Source: Anaeramoeba ignava
Lineage: Eukaryota; Metamonada; Anaeramoebidae
Assembly (NCBI GenBank): GCA_028826165.1
Contig: JAPDFW010000067.1
Span: forward strand, 310,001-374,000
Reading direction: 5' to 3'
DNA length: 64,000 bases
Part shown: in pieces, positions 1-11,400 of the stretch
How the letters are laid out: each line of letters opens with the position of its first letter
Numbering within the stretch: the stretch's first letter is position 1
The notes under the pieces: generated by a model
Database searches by the model: none
Seen by the model: the letters and a program-made list of their open reading frames with translations, nothing else
What the model was told of the DNA's origin: nothing
Translations under genes and position numbers: made by a program

Positions 1-138
1 AATATTTAATTAATATTTAATCAATATTTAATCAATAAATAATCAATATTTAATCAATATTTAATCAATATTTAATCAATAAATAATCAATAAATAATTA
101 ATAAATAATCAATATTTAAATTATTCTATTTTCTTTAG
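1..138. repeat. AT-rich intron repeat at window edge
   Basis: Tandem copies of TTTAATCAATAT and TAATCAATAAA fill the first 120 bases. The stretch ends in TTCTTTAG, a good splice acceptor, directly before open coding sequence of the telobox gene. I read it as the 3' part of an expanded intron whose donor lies outside the window. Confidence 0.6.
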
Positions 139-1558
139 ATTGTCCTTTCTTTAATGAGAGAAGGATCTTATCAAATGAAACAAGGAATTAAACAATTTTT
201 TGAAAAAAATCAAGTCAAAGGAAATCTTATACTCCAAAATAAAAGATTACAAATTGTTTCTATTTATAAAACCTTGAAAAAATTGGAACAAGAAAACAAT
301 CAAGATAATCCTGAAAAACTTGCAAATTTTATTGAAAAATTAAATATTCAACAAAGTTTAAAAGAATTTAAAAATTGGATTCGTTCAAAATTACTAAAAT
401 ATTCTCCAACAAAAATAGAAGAAGTAATTTTATCCAAATTTTTTGATTATTTAATTTTAATTTAATATTTTTTTCATTTAAATACTTGATTTAGTTTGGG
501 GTTAAATATCAAAATTTTTATCTAAAAGAACTTTTAGATGCTTCAACAATGACTTTAAAAGATTTTGAACTTGTAACTTCTGGTCAAAATGATTCAGTTA
601 TAAATTTTTTTTCCGAAATTTTTTTGAAAGATAAAAAAAGGAAAAAAAAGGATGGAATTGAAAACAAAAAAGAAAAAGAAAATAAAAACCAAATTAAAAA
701 TCAAATCAAAAATCAAATAAAAAATCGAAATATCAAACAAAATCCAATTAAAACAAATTCTAAAAAAATAAAAATAAAAATAAAAATAAAAATAAAAATA
801 AAAATGTCAAATCAAAAGAGAAAAAATTAAATCGAAAAGATTCGCCAACAAAAAAACCAAGAAAAAAAAGAGCAAAATCAAAAAGAGTTTTTTGGACTGA
901 TATGGAAACAAATTATTTAATTTATGGAACTCAAAAACATGGAGTTGGAAAATGGTCAACAATTCTTTCAGATCCAACTTTAAAGTTTCATGATAAAAGA
1001 AAACCACATGATCTCAAAGATAAATGGAGAAATTTAATTAAAAGATATTCAAATAATCCCAATGAAACTCAAAACCAAAACCAAAATCAAATTCAAAATC
1101 AAAATCAAAATCAAATTGAAAATCAAAATCAAATTGAAAATCAAAATCAAATTCAAAATCAAATTCAAATTGAAAATCAAATTCAAATTGAAAATCAAAA
1201 TCAATTTCAAAATCAAAATCAATTTCAAATTGAAAATGAAAATCAAAATCAATTTCAAAATCAAATTGAAAATCAATTTCAAATTGAAAATCAAATTGAA
1301 AATCAAATTCAAAATCAAAATCAAAATGAAAATCAATTTCAAAATCAAATTCAAATTGAAAATCAAATTGAAAATCAATTTCAAAATCAAATTCAAATTG
1401 AAAATGAAAATCAATTTCAAAATCAAATTGAAATTCAAAATGAATTTATTGAAAATATCCAAAAAAATATTCAAAACATTTCCAAAAATCAAGAAATGAT
1501 TTATGAAGAAAAACAAAAGAGGAAATCAACTCAAAACAAAATTAAGAAAAAAATATAA
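139..1558 (+). CDS. telobox Myb/SANT protein, 5' partial
   Basis: Likely a telomere-repeat or promoter-binding protein of the TRF/telobox class. Exons seen: 139-423, intron 424-494 (GTAATT..TTTAG, phase 0), then 495 onward. The Myb domain is encoded at about 885-1050: a Trp in KRVFWTDMET, then KHGVGKWSTIL, then the telobox-type third helix DLKDKWRN, close to the LKDRWRT motif of TRF1/TRF2. A basic segment KKPRKKRAKSKR precedes it. After it come about 130 residues of N/Q/I/E repeats. The sequence before the Myb domain is helical and not recognised; a TRFH dimerisation domain is possible but not shown. Oddity: the reading frame shifts by -1 in the A-rich tract near 763-800, so either one A is missing from a homopolymer or an intron was missed. 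The 5' end is outside the window. Confidence 0.7.
1062..1450 (+). repeat. coding (AATCAA/ATTGAA) hexamer tract
   Basis: Degenerate hexamers AATCAA, ATTCAA, ATTGAA and AATGAA encode the N/Q/I/E-rich C-terminus of the telobox protein. Two plus frames and one minus frame stay open through the tract because the unit lacks stops, so long ORFs here in other frames have no meaning. Confidence 0.8.
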
Positions 1559-1816
1559 TTTAGTTTCAATTTTAAATTATAGAAAATTTAAAGTATGAAT
1601 TCCTTTTTTTTTTATAAGGAAATTTTTTTAAGTAATGCAGATAGTTCCTTTTTTTTTTGATTAAAATTTCTCTTTTTCTTTTTCTTTTTTTTTTGTTAGA
1701 AAAAAAGTTAAATTTTTTTCTGTTAAATTAGTTAAGAATTGAAAAATTCTTTCTTTCTTTTTTGTTTTGATTTATTATTTAATTTAAAAAGAAAAATTAA
1801 TTAATTGATTAATAGA

Positions 1817-4800
1817 TTAATATTTGCTATAATGAAATGAATGTGTTTTTGCTAATTCTTGATAACCAAGATAAATAGGATCATAATAACCAGATAAATG
1901 AAGCATTGAATCTCCTTCAATTCTCCATTGAAATTCTTTTTCTAAATTTATAAGTAAATTTATAAGTAAATTTGTAAGTAAGTTTATAAGTAAATTTGTA
2001 AATAAGTTTATAAGTAAATTTATAAGTAAATTTATAAGTAAATTTATAAATAAATTTATAAGTAAATTTATAAATAAATTTATAAGTAAATTTGTAAATA
2101 AGTTTATAAGTAAATGTATAAGTAAATGTATAAATAAATTTATAAGTAAGTTTATAAGTAAATTTGTAAATAAATTTATAAGTAAATTTATAAATAAATT
2201 TGTAAGTAAGTTTATAAATAAATTTATAAATAAATTTATAAGTAAATTTGTAAATAAATTTATAAGTAAATTTGTAAATAAATTTATAAATAAATTTGTA
2301 AATAAATTTATAAAGTAAAGAAAAATTTATAAATAAATTTATAAATGAATTTATATAAGAATAAGTTTGTAAATAATTTATAAATAAATTTATAAGTAAA
2401 TTTATAAATAAATTTATAAAGTAAAAATTTGTATAAGTAAATTTGTAAAATAAATTTATAAATAAATTTATAAATAAGTTTATAAATAAATTTGTAAATA
2501 AATTTATAAGTAAATTTATAAATAAATTTATAAGCAAATTTATAAAAGTAAAATGTATAAGCAATTTAAAGTAAGTAAGTAAATTTATAAATAAATTTGT
2601 AAATAAATTTGTAAATAAATTTTATAAATAAATTTATAAATAAATTTATATAAAAATAAAAAATAAAATTTATAAAATTTGTAAACAAATTAAATAAATT
2701 TATAAGTAAATTTATAAAAATAAATTTATAAAAAAATAAAAAAAAATTTGTAAATAAGTTTATAAACAAATTATAAAGTAAAATAAAGGGCAACCAAAAG
2801 GCAATTCAAGCAAAATAAGTAAATTTGTAAATAAATTTGTAAATAAATTTATAAGTAAATTTGTAAATAAGTTTATAAGTAAATTTGTAAATAAATTTAT
2901 AAATAAGTTTATAAAAAGTTTGTAAGTAAATTTATAAATAGATTTGTAAGCAAGTTTGTAAAGTAAATTTATAAGTAAATTTATAAGTAAATTTATAAAT
3001 AAATTTATAAGTAAATTTATAAATAAATTTATAAGTAAATTTATAAATAAATTTATAAGTAAATTTGTAATTAAATTTAAAGTAAATTTATAAATAAATT
3101 TGTAAATAAATTTATAAGTAAATTTATAAGTAAATTTATAAGTAAATTTATAAAAAGGGGAAATTTATAAATAAATTTATAAATAAATTTATAATAAATT
3201 TATAAATAAATTTATAAATAAATTTATAAATAAATTTATAAATAAATTTATAAATAAATTTATAAATAAATTTATAAATAAATTTATAAAGTAAATTTAA
3301 GTAAATTTATAAATAAATTTATAAATAAATTTTATAAAAAGATTTGTAAGCATAAAATAAATTTATAAGTAAATTTATAAAAGAAATTTATAAGTAAATT
3401 TATAAATAAATTTATAAAATTTATAAAAAAAGTTTATAAGTAAGTTTATAAGTAAATTTATAAATAAGTTTAAATGAAATTTTATAAGTAAATTTATAAA
3501 TAAATTTATAAATTTAAAAAGTAAATTTGTAAATAAATTTGTAATAAAAGATTGCAAAGATAAAATAAATTTATAAGCAAGTTTATAAAAAATTTAAATA
3601 AGTTTTATAAATAAATTTATAAAATAAATTTATAAGTAAATAATTTAAGTATAAGCAAATTTATAAATAAATTTATAAATAAATTTATAAATAAATTTAT
3701 AAGTAAATTATTTATAAATAAGTTTATAAATTTTATAAATAAATTTATAAATAAATTTATAAATAAGAATTTGTAAAGGAACCCATTTAAAAAAATTTAT
3801 AAGTAAATTTATAAGCAAATTTATAAATAAATTTATAAACAATTTATAAAATAAATTTATAAATAAATTTATAAATAAATTTATAAATTTAAAGTAAATT
3901 TATAAATTTCCATAAGCAAATAAATAAAGTTTGTAAATAAATTTATAAGTAAATTTATAAATAAGTTTATAAAATAAGTTTTTAAAATAAAATTTATAAA
4001 GTAAATTTATAAATAAATTTATAAGTAAATTTATAAATAAAAAATTTAAATAAATTTATAAGCATTTTAAAGTAAATTTATAATTTATAAAAATTTGTAA
4101 ATAAATTTATAAATAAATTTGTAAATAAATTTATAAAACAAATTTGTAAATAAATTTATAAGTAAATTTATAAGTAAATTTATAAATAAATTTATAAATA
4201 AATTTATAAATAAATTTATAAATAAATTTATAAATAAAATTTATAAATAAATTTATAAATAAATTTATAAGTAAATAAAAAATTTATTTGTAAATAAATT
4301 TATAAGTAAATTTATAAATAAGTTGTAAATAAATTTATAAATAAATTTATAAATAAATTTATAAAATAAATTTAAAATTTATAAATAAATTTATAAGTAA
4401 ATTTATAAATAAATTTGTAAATAACAACCTTATAAAAATAAATTTATAAAATAAATTTATAAATAAATTTATAAAATAAACCATAAATAATTTGTAAATA
4501 AATTTATAAATAAATTTGTAAATAAATTTATAAATAAATTTGTAAATAAATTTTATAAATAAATAAATAAATTTAATTTAAATTTATAAGTAAATTTATA
4601 AGCAAGTTTATAAGTAATTTATAAAATTTATAAATAAATTTATAAATAAATTTATAAGTAAATTTATAAATAAATTTATAAGTAAATTTATAAGTAAATT
4701 TATAAGTAAATTTATAAGTAAGTTTGTAAGTAAATTTCGTTAAATTTTTTTTTTATAAAAATATAAAATTAAAAAAAATAACAAACCAGCTTGAAAAAGA

Positions 4801-5003
4801 AGATCAACTCTTGCAGTTGTTTTTTTATTTTGATAAAGAGTACATAATAAAATCTCTAAATCACCATCAATATAATAAAGACGAACTTTTGAATTTTCAA
4901 CAGCTTCAGGTCCAAGTGAAATAGTTGTAAGTCTTTGATCAATTGAAGGTTTAATTGTATAAGTTCGATTTGGTTCAAATGAATGAGCCCAAAAACTTTC
5001 CAT
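1817..5003 (-). CDS. nucleoplasmin-like (NPL) domain protein
   Basis: A 113-residue protein made almost only of an NPL domain, the pentamer-forming histone-chaperone fold also found at the N-terminus of FKBP39/Fpr4 and in plant HD2 proteins. Exon 1 is 5003-4787, exon 2 is 1941-1817; they join in phase 1. Exon 1 begins MESFWAHSFEPNRTYTI, matching the FWG..L.PGK.Y start of the family, and contains LEILLCTL and ARVDLLFQAG. Exon 2 supplies WRIEGDSMLHLSGYY, matching the conserved V.L.GY strand. No acidic tail, FKBP or deacetylase domain follows; the stop comes 27 residues after that strand. The junction is supported by exact phase, AG and GT sites, and completion of the domain. The intron is 2845 nt of tandem repeat. 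Probable role is histone binding in the nucleus (family inference). Confidence 0.75.
1942..4786. repeat. 2.8 kb AAATTTATAAGT satellite filling one intron
   Basis: About 2.8 kb of near-uninterrupted 11-12-bp units, AAATTTATAAGT or AAATTTATAAAT with G variants (AAATTTGTAAAT). It starts at the donor of the NPL gene and runs to the acceptor TAAATTTAG, which is itself made of repeat sequence. No unique sequence longer than about 30 bases occurs. Long ORFs rich in Ile, Tyr, Lys and Phe on the minus strand here are translations of the repeat. Confidence 0.85.
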
Positions 5004-5105
5004 TTAAATTTTAAAATGAAAAAAAAAATGAAAAAGAAAAAATGAAAAAAAAAAGTGGAATAAATTTTTTTATTAATCAAATAAATTTTATAACTTCTTC
5101 TTTCT

Positions 5106-5516
5106 TTATTTTTGATTTTGATTTTGATTTTGATTTTCATTTTCATTTTCATTTTGATTTTGATTTTGATTTTCATTTTGATTTTCATTTTGATTTTCAT
5201 TTTGATTTTTTTTCTCTTTTTCAGTTTCGAAAAAATGTTTTAATCTTGAATAATAAATAATTAAAGGTTCAATAAAATTATCAAATCCTAAATTTTCCAT
5301 TGCTTGCAAAATATTTTCAGTTTGTAATATTTTTTTTTTAGATTTTCTTGATAAATCTACTGCTTCAGAAGTGATAAAACTGATAAATTCAGTTGCACAT
5401 TCTTGCATTAATATTTTTGCTTCTTTTGAAAATTTAACGTTTTCTTCTGGAATTGCTTTTTTCATCATTTGGTGAATTAAATGGAAAGGAATTTTTTCAT
5501 TTACACGTAAACTCAT
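5106..5516 (-). CDS. NF-YB/HAP3-like histone-fold protein
   Basis: A 136-residue protein. Residues about 8-95 form a histone fold of the NF-YB/Dr1 class: IPFHLIHQMMKKAIPEE, then ECATEFISFITSEA (almost identical to the NF-YB alpha-2 motif), KSKKKILQTENILQAM, and LGFDNFIEPL. The FISFITSEA and LGFDxxxEPL motifs favour NF-YB over Dr1/NC2-beta or POLE3. NF-YB pairs with NF-YC and NF-YA to bind CCAAT boxes; in this AT-rich genome the DNA target is unknown. The C-terminal 25 residues are an N/Q/E tract made of AATCAA/AATGAA hexamers. Single exon. The start is the only ATG before the fold. It lies between the NPL gene and the GTPase-BTB gene, all on the same strand with gaps of about 100-140 bp. Confidence 0.8.
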   Translation of the reverse strand: MSLRVNEKIPFHLIHQMMKKAIPEENVKFSKEAKILMQECATEFISFITSEAVDLSRKSKKKILQTENILQAMENLGFDNFIEPLIIYYSRLKHFFETEKEKKNQNENQNENQNENQNQNQNENENENQNQNQNQK

Positions 5517-5653
5517 TTGTAAAAATAAAAGAATAAAAATATTTTTGATAAATTTGATATTTTTGATAAATCGGAAAAAAAAAATAAAGGAAAAAATGGT
5601 TTTTGTTTTTTGTTTTTTAAAATTATTTTTTCTTTAATCTTTCATCTTCTTTT

Positions 5654-7496
5654 TCAATAAGTCCAAATTTTTGCTAATTTAACTTTAAATTTCTTGTGAT
5701 ATTTAATATAATTTTCAGGAGGAAATTGATATTTTTTAATTTGATCTTTTTGTTCTTGATCTAAATAATTTTTAAATTGAGGATCTTTTTTGAATTTTTG
5801 GAAATTTTTACCAATTTGAATCATACAAAATTCTTCAAGAATTTGAGCGTTACATTGACTTGCAACATTTAAAGCAAAAACAAGCATATCTTCATGAAGA
5901 TTTTCCATTAAATCCTTTTGGCATAATTGATGAAGTCTTGGAAGTTGGAAATAATCACAAATAATAAGAAGTTCCAGCATAATTTTATTAGCTTGAATAA
6001 TTTGTTTTGTATTCTCTGTTTGTTTTGCTGAAGTGAGATTCGGGGGCAAGAATCTATCTGAATAAATATATTCAATAGCAAGTAAAAAGGAATCAAAACT
6101 AATATCAGAAAGTAATATTTCTTCTTTCTTTTTTTCCATCATTTCATTTCGAAGAACTAATTGAAAATATTTGCATCTTTGTGAAAGAATTGGTGAATGA
6201 GCAAAGAATCTTCTTTCTCTTGTATTTTCATCTTCTTTGATTATAATTCTGAAATCACTAAATGGTGATTTTCTAAGAAGCATTGCAAATCGATTTGAGA
6301 TTGTTATCATTTCGTTTGAAAGTAAATCTGAAATTTCTTTTAATATTTGGTTTTGATTTTGATTTTGATTTTTTAAAAGAGAAATATTCTTATTCATAAT
6401 TTGCTTCAAACTATCAATTTTGAAAATTTCTGCAACTGAAAGTAAATCATTTGATAATTCAACACTTTTCTTTACTTCTTCATCAATAATTGCTGAATAT
6501 AAAAATCTTATCATTGAATAAAAAGATTGAATCGAGAAATATTCAGTTGAAAGAGTAAGTATTTCTCCTTTGTTTTCAATCAATTTCAATTTAGCATTGC
6601 TACAAGTTTGTTGAACTTCCTCAAGTTTGTTTTCTTTTAATCCTCTGAAAATTTTACCAAATGTAAAGCATCTTGAAGCAAGAATAGCTTGATGAGCATC
6701 AAATGATGAATAACCTTGATTGTTTGAATTATCAACAAAACTAAATTTAACATCAGTATTGATTTTATCTTGGAAAATCTTATCACAATCAAATTGGAAA
6801 GAGCTTGATTGGATATCAATAGAAGGAAGAGTAAATTCATCAGGTAATTCACATTCCTTTTTGGGAACTAATAATTTCCTTAACCATTTCTTTTTGTTTT
6901 GCAATTCATATTTTCTTTTTCTCAATCGCTTTCTTTTCTTTGTAGATTTTGACTTCTTTGCATAATTGAATAACAACTGATTCAACTTGTTGGTAGTTGT
7001 GGCAATCCAATTCCATAAAAGGCAAATTTCTTTCATTACAAAAAGCTTCAGCTTCCTCTTTTGTAACTTGTCTTTGATTTTCCAAATCAATTTTATTTCC
7101 AACAACAAAGAGAGGAAAATAATCCTCATCTTTTATTTGAACAAATTTATTATAAAATTGAGGGATTTCCAAAAAACTATTTCTATCAGTTATTGAATAA
7201 ATTAGAATAAATCCATCAGTATATCTCATTAAATATTCAACTTGAAAAATTAAATAAGGTTCTGGATCGACTGTATCAGTAAAATTAATTTCAATTTCTG
7301 TTCCATCTATTTTGATTTCTTTTTTGTACCATTCTTCTAATCCTGGATCATATTCTTCTGAAAATCTTTGTTTTATAAATTGAATTGAAAATGTACTTCT
7401 TCCTGAATCACTTGCTCCAAAAATTGAAATTTGATAACTTGGTTTTGCTTCTTTTTCATTTTCTTTTTCAATTTCTTTATTATTTTTTCTTTTCAT
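5654..7496 (-). CDS. Ras-like GTPase with two BTB domains (frame break)
   Basis: The first part (7496 to about 6930) is a small-GTPase fold: P-loop GASDSGRST, effector region, DTVDPEPY in place of DTAGQE, NKID for guanine specificity, and ELDCHN in place of the SAK loop. The P-loop Lys is Arg and the switch-II Gln is missing, so hydrolysis is doubtful. The second part (about 6930-5654) holds two BTB/POZ domains: INTDVKFSF..FDAHQAILASRC and SDFRIIIKED..FFAHSPILSQRC, each followed by a helical extension. This order (GTPase-BTB-BTB) is that of RhoBTB adaptors for Cul3 ubiquitin ligases. The two halves lie in different frames; the shift (+1) falls in the A-rich basic linker at about 6906-6950. 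No plausible intron is visible, so it is one gene with a one-base slip, or a broken gene. A separate BTB gene would have to start inside the GTPase. Confidence 0.7.
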
Positions 7497-7590
7497 TATT
7501 TTATTATTATTATTTTAAAAAAGAGAAAAGAAGAAAAATAAATAAAATTTTTTTTTCTCCTTTTTTAATTTTTTTTAATTTTTTTTAATT

Positions 7591-7610
7591 TTTTTTTTCA
7601 TTTTTATTTT
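7591..7610 (+). promoter_or_regulatory. TTTTTCATTTTT motif upstream of G gamma
   Basis: T-rich tract with a central TTTTTTCATTTTT, 20 bases before the G gamma ATG at 7630. The same word recurs before most start codons in this window, which is why I read it as a core promoter or transcription start element. Inference from recurrence only. Confidence 0.45.
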
Positions 7611-7629
7611 TTTTTTGTTATTTTTTAAA

Positions 7630-7741
7630 ATGAGTGAAGCACATTTGAACAGAAAATTAAATGAAATTGATCGTTTGGAAAAAGAATTAAAACAACTTGG
7701 ATCTGCACAAAAAGTTAGTGCAATTTGCTCAAGGTTTGTTA

Positions 7742-7773
<32 letters not shown>

Positions 7774-7988
7774 ATAACGATAAAAAAAAAAACAAAATAT
7801 AAATTTAACATTTACAAATATAAATTTAACATTTACAAATAAAAATTTAACATTTACAATTATAAATTAGTTTGATTTTATATACTGAGAATATTAAAGA
7901 TCCATTATCTCCTGGTTATGATTCTTCAAAAAATCCTTGGGTAAAGGAAGTTGTTAAACCAAAATCTGGAATGTGTATACTGATTTAA
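7630..7988 (+). CDS. heterotrimeric G-protein gamma subunit
   Basis: A 73-residue G gamma in two exons, 7630-7733 and 7871-7988, joined in phase 2 across a 137-nt intron. The N-terminal helix (NRKLNEIDRLEKELKQLG) is the coiled coil that would pair with G beta; the second exon gives LILYTENIKDPLSPGYDSSK and then NPW, matching the ..YCE..AKEDPLL..P.SENPF signature. It ends in CILI, a CaaX box, so the protein should be prenylated (Leu/Ile end suggests geranylgeranyl) and bound to the membrane. Length matches the family (68-75). The start is the ATG at 7630; an upstream in-frame TTG is not needed. Divergent from the GTPase-BTB gene with about 130 bp between the starts. Confidence 0.85.
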
Positions 7989-8231
7989 CTTCCTTTAATT
8001 CTCATCAATAACAACAAAACAAAAACACATTTACATTTACATTGACATTTACAATTCAAAAACAATTCAAAACAAAACAAAACTCACAATTCAATTCAAT
8101 TCAATTCAATTTCTTTTTCTCTTGTTTTTTTCTTTTTTTCTTTTTTCAAAGTTCCTATTGTTTTTTTTTTCTCTTTTCTTTTCTTTTTAAAATCAAATTT
8201 AAAAAGCAAAAACAAAAATTTTTTTTTAATA

Positions 8232-8252
8232 TTTTTTTTTTTCATTTTTTTT
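8232..8252 (+). promoter_or_regulatory. TTTTTCATTTTTT motif upstream of snoRNA
   Basis: TTTTTTTCATTTTTTTTT lies 20-40 bases before the snoRNA start at 8272, in the same spacing as before protein genes. It suggests the snoRNA has its own Pol II promoter. Confidence 0.4.
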
Positions 8253-8271
8253 TAAATTTTGATTTTAATTT

Positions 8272-8388
8272 GTTAATCAATGATGAAATCTAGAGGTATT
8301 AAATAAAAAGTTTAGTTGTTTTATTTTTCTAAAAACATCAATGACTAAAAACTCTTCTAGATAATGCTGCCTTCCTTCTGAGATTAAC
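8272..8388 (+). ncRNA. C/D-box snoRNA, 18S rRNA methylation guide
   Basis: A 117-nt C/D snoRNA. The ends form a perfect 7-bp stem, GTTAATC (8272-8278) with GATTAAC (8382-8388). Box C ATGATGA is at 8280-8286, box D CTGA at 8378-8381, both at the right distance from the stem. The 12 bases directly before box D, GCTGCCTTCCTT (8366-8377), are complementary to AAGGAAGGCAGC, a near-universal segment of small-subunit rRNA. By the fifth-nucleotide rule the target is the A in AAGGA, which I believe corresponds to human 18S Am468 and its yeast equivalent. A weak internal C' box (ATGACTA, 8341-8347) is possible; no second guide is clear. It sits between the G gamma and ZSWIM7 genes in a 488-bp gap that is otherwise T-rich and holds nothing else recognisable. 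Confidence 0.85.
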
Positions 8389-8476
8389 ATTTAATAATTT
8401 TTATTTTTTTTAATAATTTTTTTTTTCATTTTTTTTCTTTTCATTTTTTTTTTCTTAATAAAATTAAATAATAAAA

Positions 8477-11400
8477 ATGAATCCAATTAATGAAATTATT
8501 AATCAAATTCTTATTAATAATGATAAACCTAAACCTTGTAAAAGATATACACAAACAAAAATCATTTTTTCCTTTTATTTTAAACAAAACTAAACAAAAC
8601 AAAACAAAACATAAATTCTTTCTTTAAGTGAATGATGATAAATCTATTTTAATTACGTAAATTTAATTATAAATATAATTATAAATATAATTATAAATTT
8701 AATTATAAATTTAATTATAAATATAATTATAAATTTAATTATAAATATAATTATAAATTTAATTATAAATTTAATAGATAAATATACTTATAAATATAAT
8801 TATAAATATAATTATAAATTTGATTATAAATATAATTATAAATTTAATTATAAATATAATTATAAATTTAATTATAAATATAATTATAAATTTAATTATA
8901 AATATAATTATAAAAATATAATTATAAATTTAATTATAAATTTAATTATAAATTTAATTATAAATATAATTATAAATATAATTATAAATTTAATTATAAA
9001 TATAATTATAAATATAATTATAAATATAATTATAAATATAATTATAAATTTAATTATAAATTTAATAGATAAATTTAATAGATAAATTTAATAGATAAAT
9101 TTAATTATAAATATAATTATAAATTTTGTTATAAATTTAATTATAAATATAATTATAAATATAATTATAAATATAATTATAAATTTAATAGATAAATTTA
9201 ATTATAAATATAATTATAAATTTAAAGCCAGACTCCGGAGTCAAAAAATTAGTCATCCAAAAATGTATATAGAAAAAATTTTTTATTGATTTTTTTTTAT
9301 TGATTTTTTTTTATTGATTTTTTTTTCTTTTGGATTTCCCTCAAATTCCAATCAAAGTCAATTTTGTGTTTTGAAATTATCATTTTTTTTTTTTCTCTTA
9401 GACTTCATAAGAATTCTTCCAAATTGGTTATCTTTCCTCTCTCTTTCCCTTTTCATTTCCCAAGAAATTGAACTTTGAATAAAAGAAAACAAAAGAAAAA
9501 GATAATTCGATTCATGAAATTTATTTCCTTTTATTTTCCACAAACTCAATCCTTTTTCATCGCTTATTGTTCTGAATTCAAAAATTTTTCAAAACAAAAT
9601 GAGAAAAGAGAAACAAGAAAATTCCAAATAATCAAAATAACCAAAATAATCCAAATAATCAAAATAATCAAAATAATCAAAATAATCAAAATAATCAAAA
9701 TAATCAAAATAATCAAAATAATCAAAATAATCAAAATAACCAAAATAACCAAAATAACCAAAATAATCAAAATAATCAAAATAATCAAAATAATGAAAAT
9801 AATCAAAATAATCAAAATAACCAAAATAACCAAAATAATCAAAATAATCAAAATAATCAAAATAATCAAAATAATCAAAATAATGAAAATAATCAAAATA
9901 ACCAAAATAACCAAAATAACCAAAATAATCAAAATAATCAAAATAATCAAAATAATCAAAATAACCAAAATAATCAAAATAATCAAAATAACCAAAATAA
10001 TCAAAATAATCAAAATAACCAAAATAACCAAAATAATCAAAATAATCAAAATAATCAAAATAATCAAAATAACCAAAATAATCAAAATAATCAAAATTTC
10101 AATTTTGAAAATCGGTTTCTCTTCGAAAGAGAGAGAGAATTTTTTCTAATTCATAATTGTTAAATTGATCTTACTTAATTCTCTCGAGATCCACTGGAGA
10201 AAAATACTCTCTTTCTTCTTATTTATCATTCTCTCTCTCGTAATTATATATCTCTCTTCAAAAAAAGTTTCCAAAAAATAAGAAAAAGAATCTCTTATAA
10301 CAATGAAGAACTTTTGTATACTGTGAAATGAAATTTAAGAATAGGAAATAATAAGGGAATAAAAAAGAAAGAGGGTTTGCGAAATTTAAGTTCTCAATTT
10401 TTCAAGTTAGATCAAAAAATTTAAAAGTGGATTTTCCCAAAAAAAAATTTTTTTCTTCTCCTTTTTGATTTATTATTTTAAAGAAATTTGTAATTCATTT
10501 TTTATTGATTTTCTTTTCATTTTGGATGACTCAAATTTATATTTGCTGAATAATTTTATTCTCGAGGGGTGACCGGAGTCTGCCTTTAATTATAAATTTA
10601 ATTATAAATTTAATTATAAATTTAATTATAAATATAATTATAAATTTAATTATAAATTTAATTATAAATTTAATTATAAATTTAATTATAAATTTAATTA
10701 TAAATTTAATTATAAATTTAATTATAAATATAATTATAAATTTAATTATAAATTTAATTATAAATTTAATTATAAATATAATTATAAATATAGTTATAAA
10801 TATAATTATAAATTTAATTATAAATATAATTATAAATTTAATTATAAATATAATTATAAATATAATTATAAATTTAATTATAAATTTAATTATAAATTTA
10901 ATTATAAATATAATTATAAATTTAATTATAAATATAATTATAAATTTAATTATAAATTTAATTATAAATATAATTATAAATATAATAGATAAATTTAATT
11001 ATAAGTTTAATTATAAAGATAATAGATAAATATAATAGATAAATTTAATTATAAATATAATTTATAAATATAATAGATAAATATAATAGATAAATATAAT
11101 AGATAAATTTAATAGATAAATTTAATTATAAATTTAATTATAAATATAATTATAAATTTAATTATAAATTTAATTATAAATTTAATTATAAATTTAATTA
11201 TAAATTTAATTATAAATTTAATTATAAAATTAATTATAAAATTAATTATAAATTTAATTATAAATATAATTATAAATATAAATATAAATTTAATCACGTA
11301 AATTTAATTATAAATATAAATTATAAATTTAATTATAAATATAAATATAAATATAATTATAAATATAATTATAAATATAATAGATAAATTTAATTATAAA

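Noticed and set aside
1917..2793. Long minus-strand ORFs of Phe/Ile/Asn/Tyr/Lys
   Set aside because: Direct translation of the AAATTTATAAGT array; no start context, no domain, and the DNA is an intron of the NPL gene.
9475..10149. 224-residue Ile/Lys ORF and its 176-residue antisense partner
   Set aside because: Both are translations of the (AATAATCAA)n microsatellite in other frames; the composition is that of the repeat.
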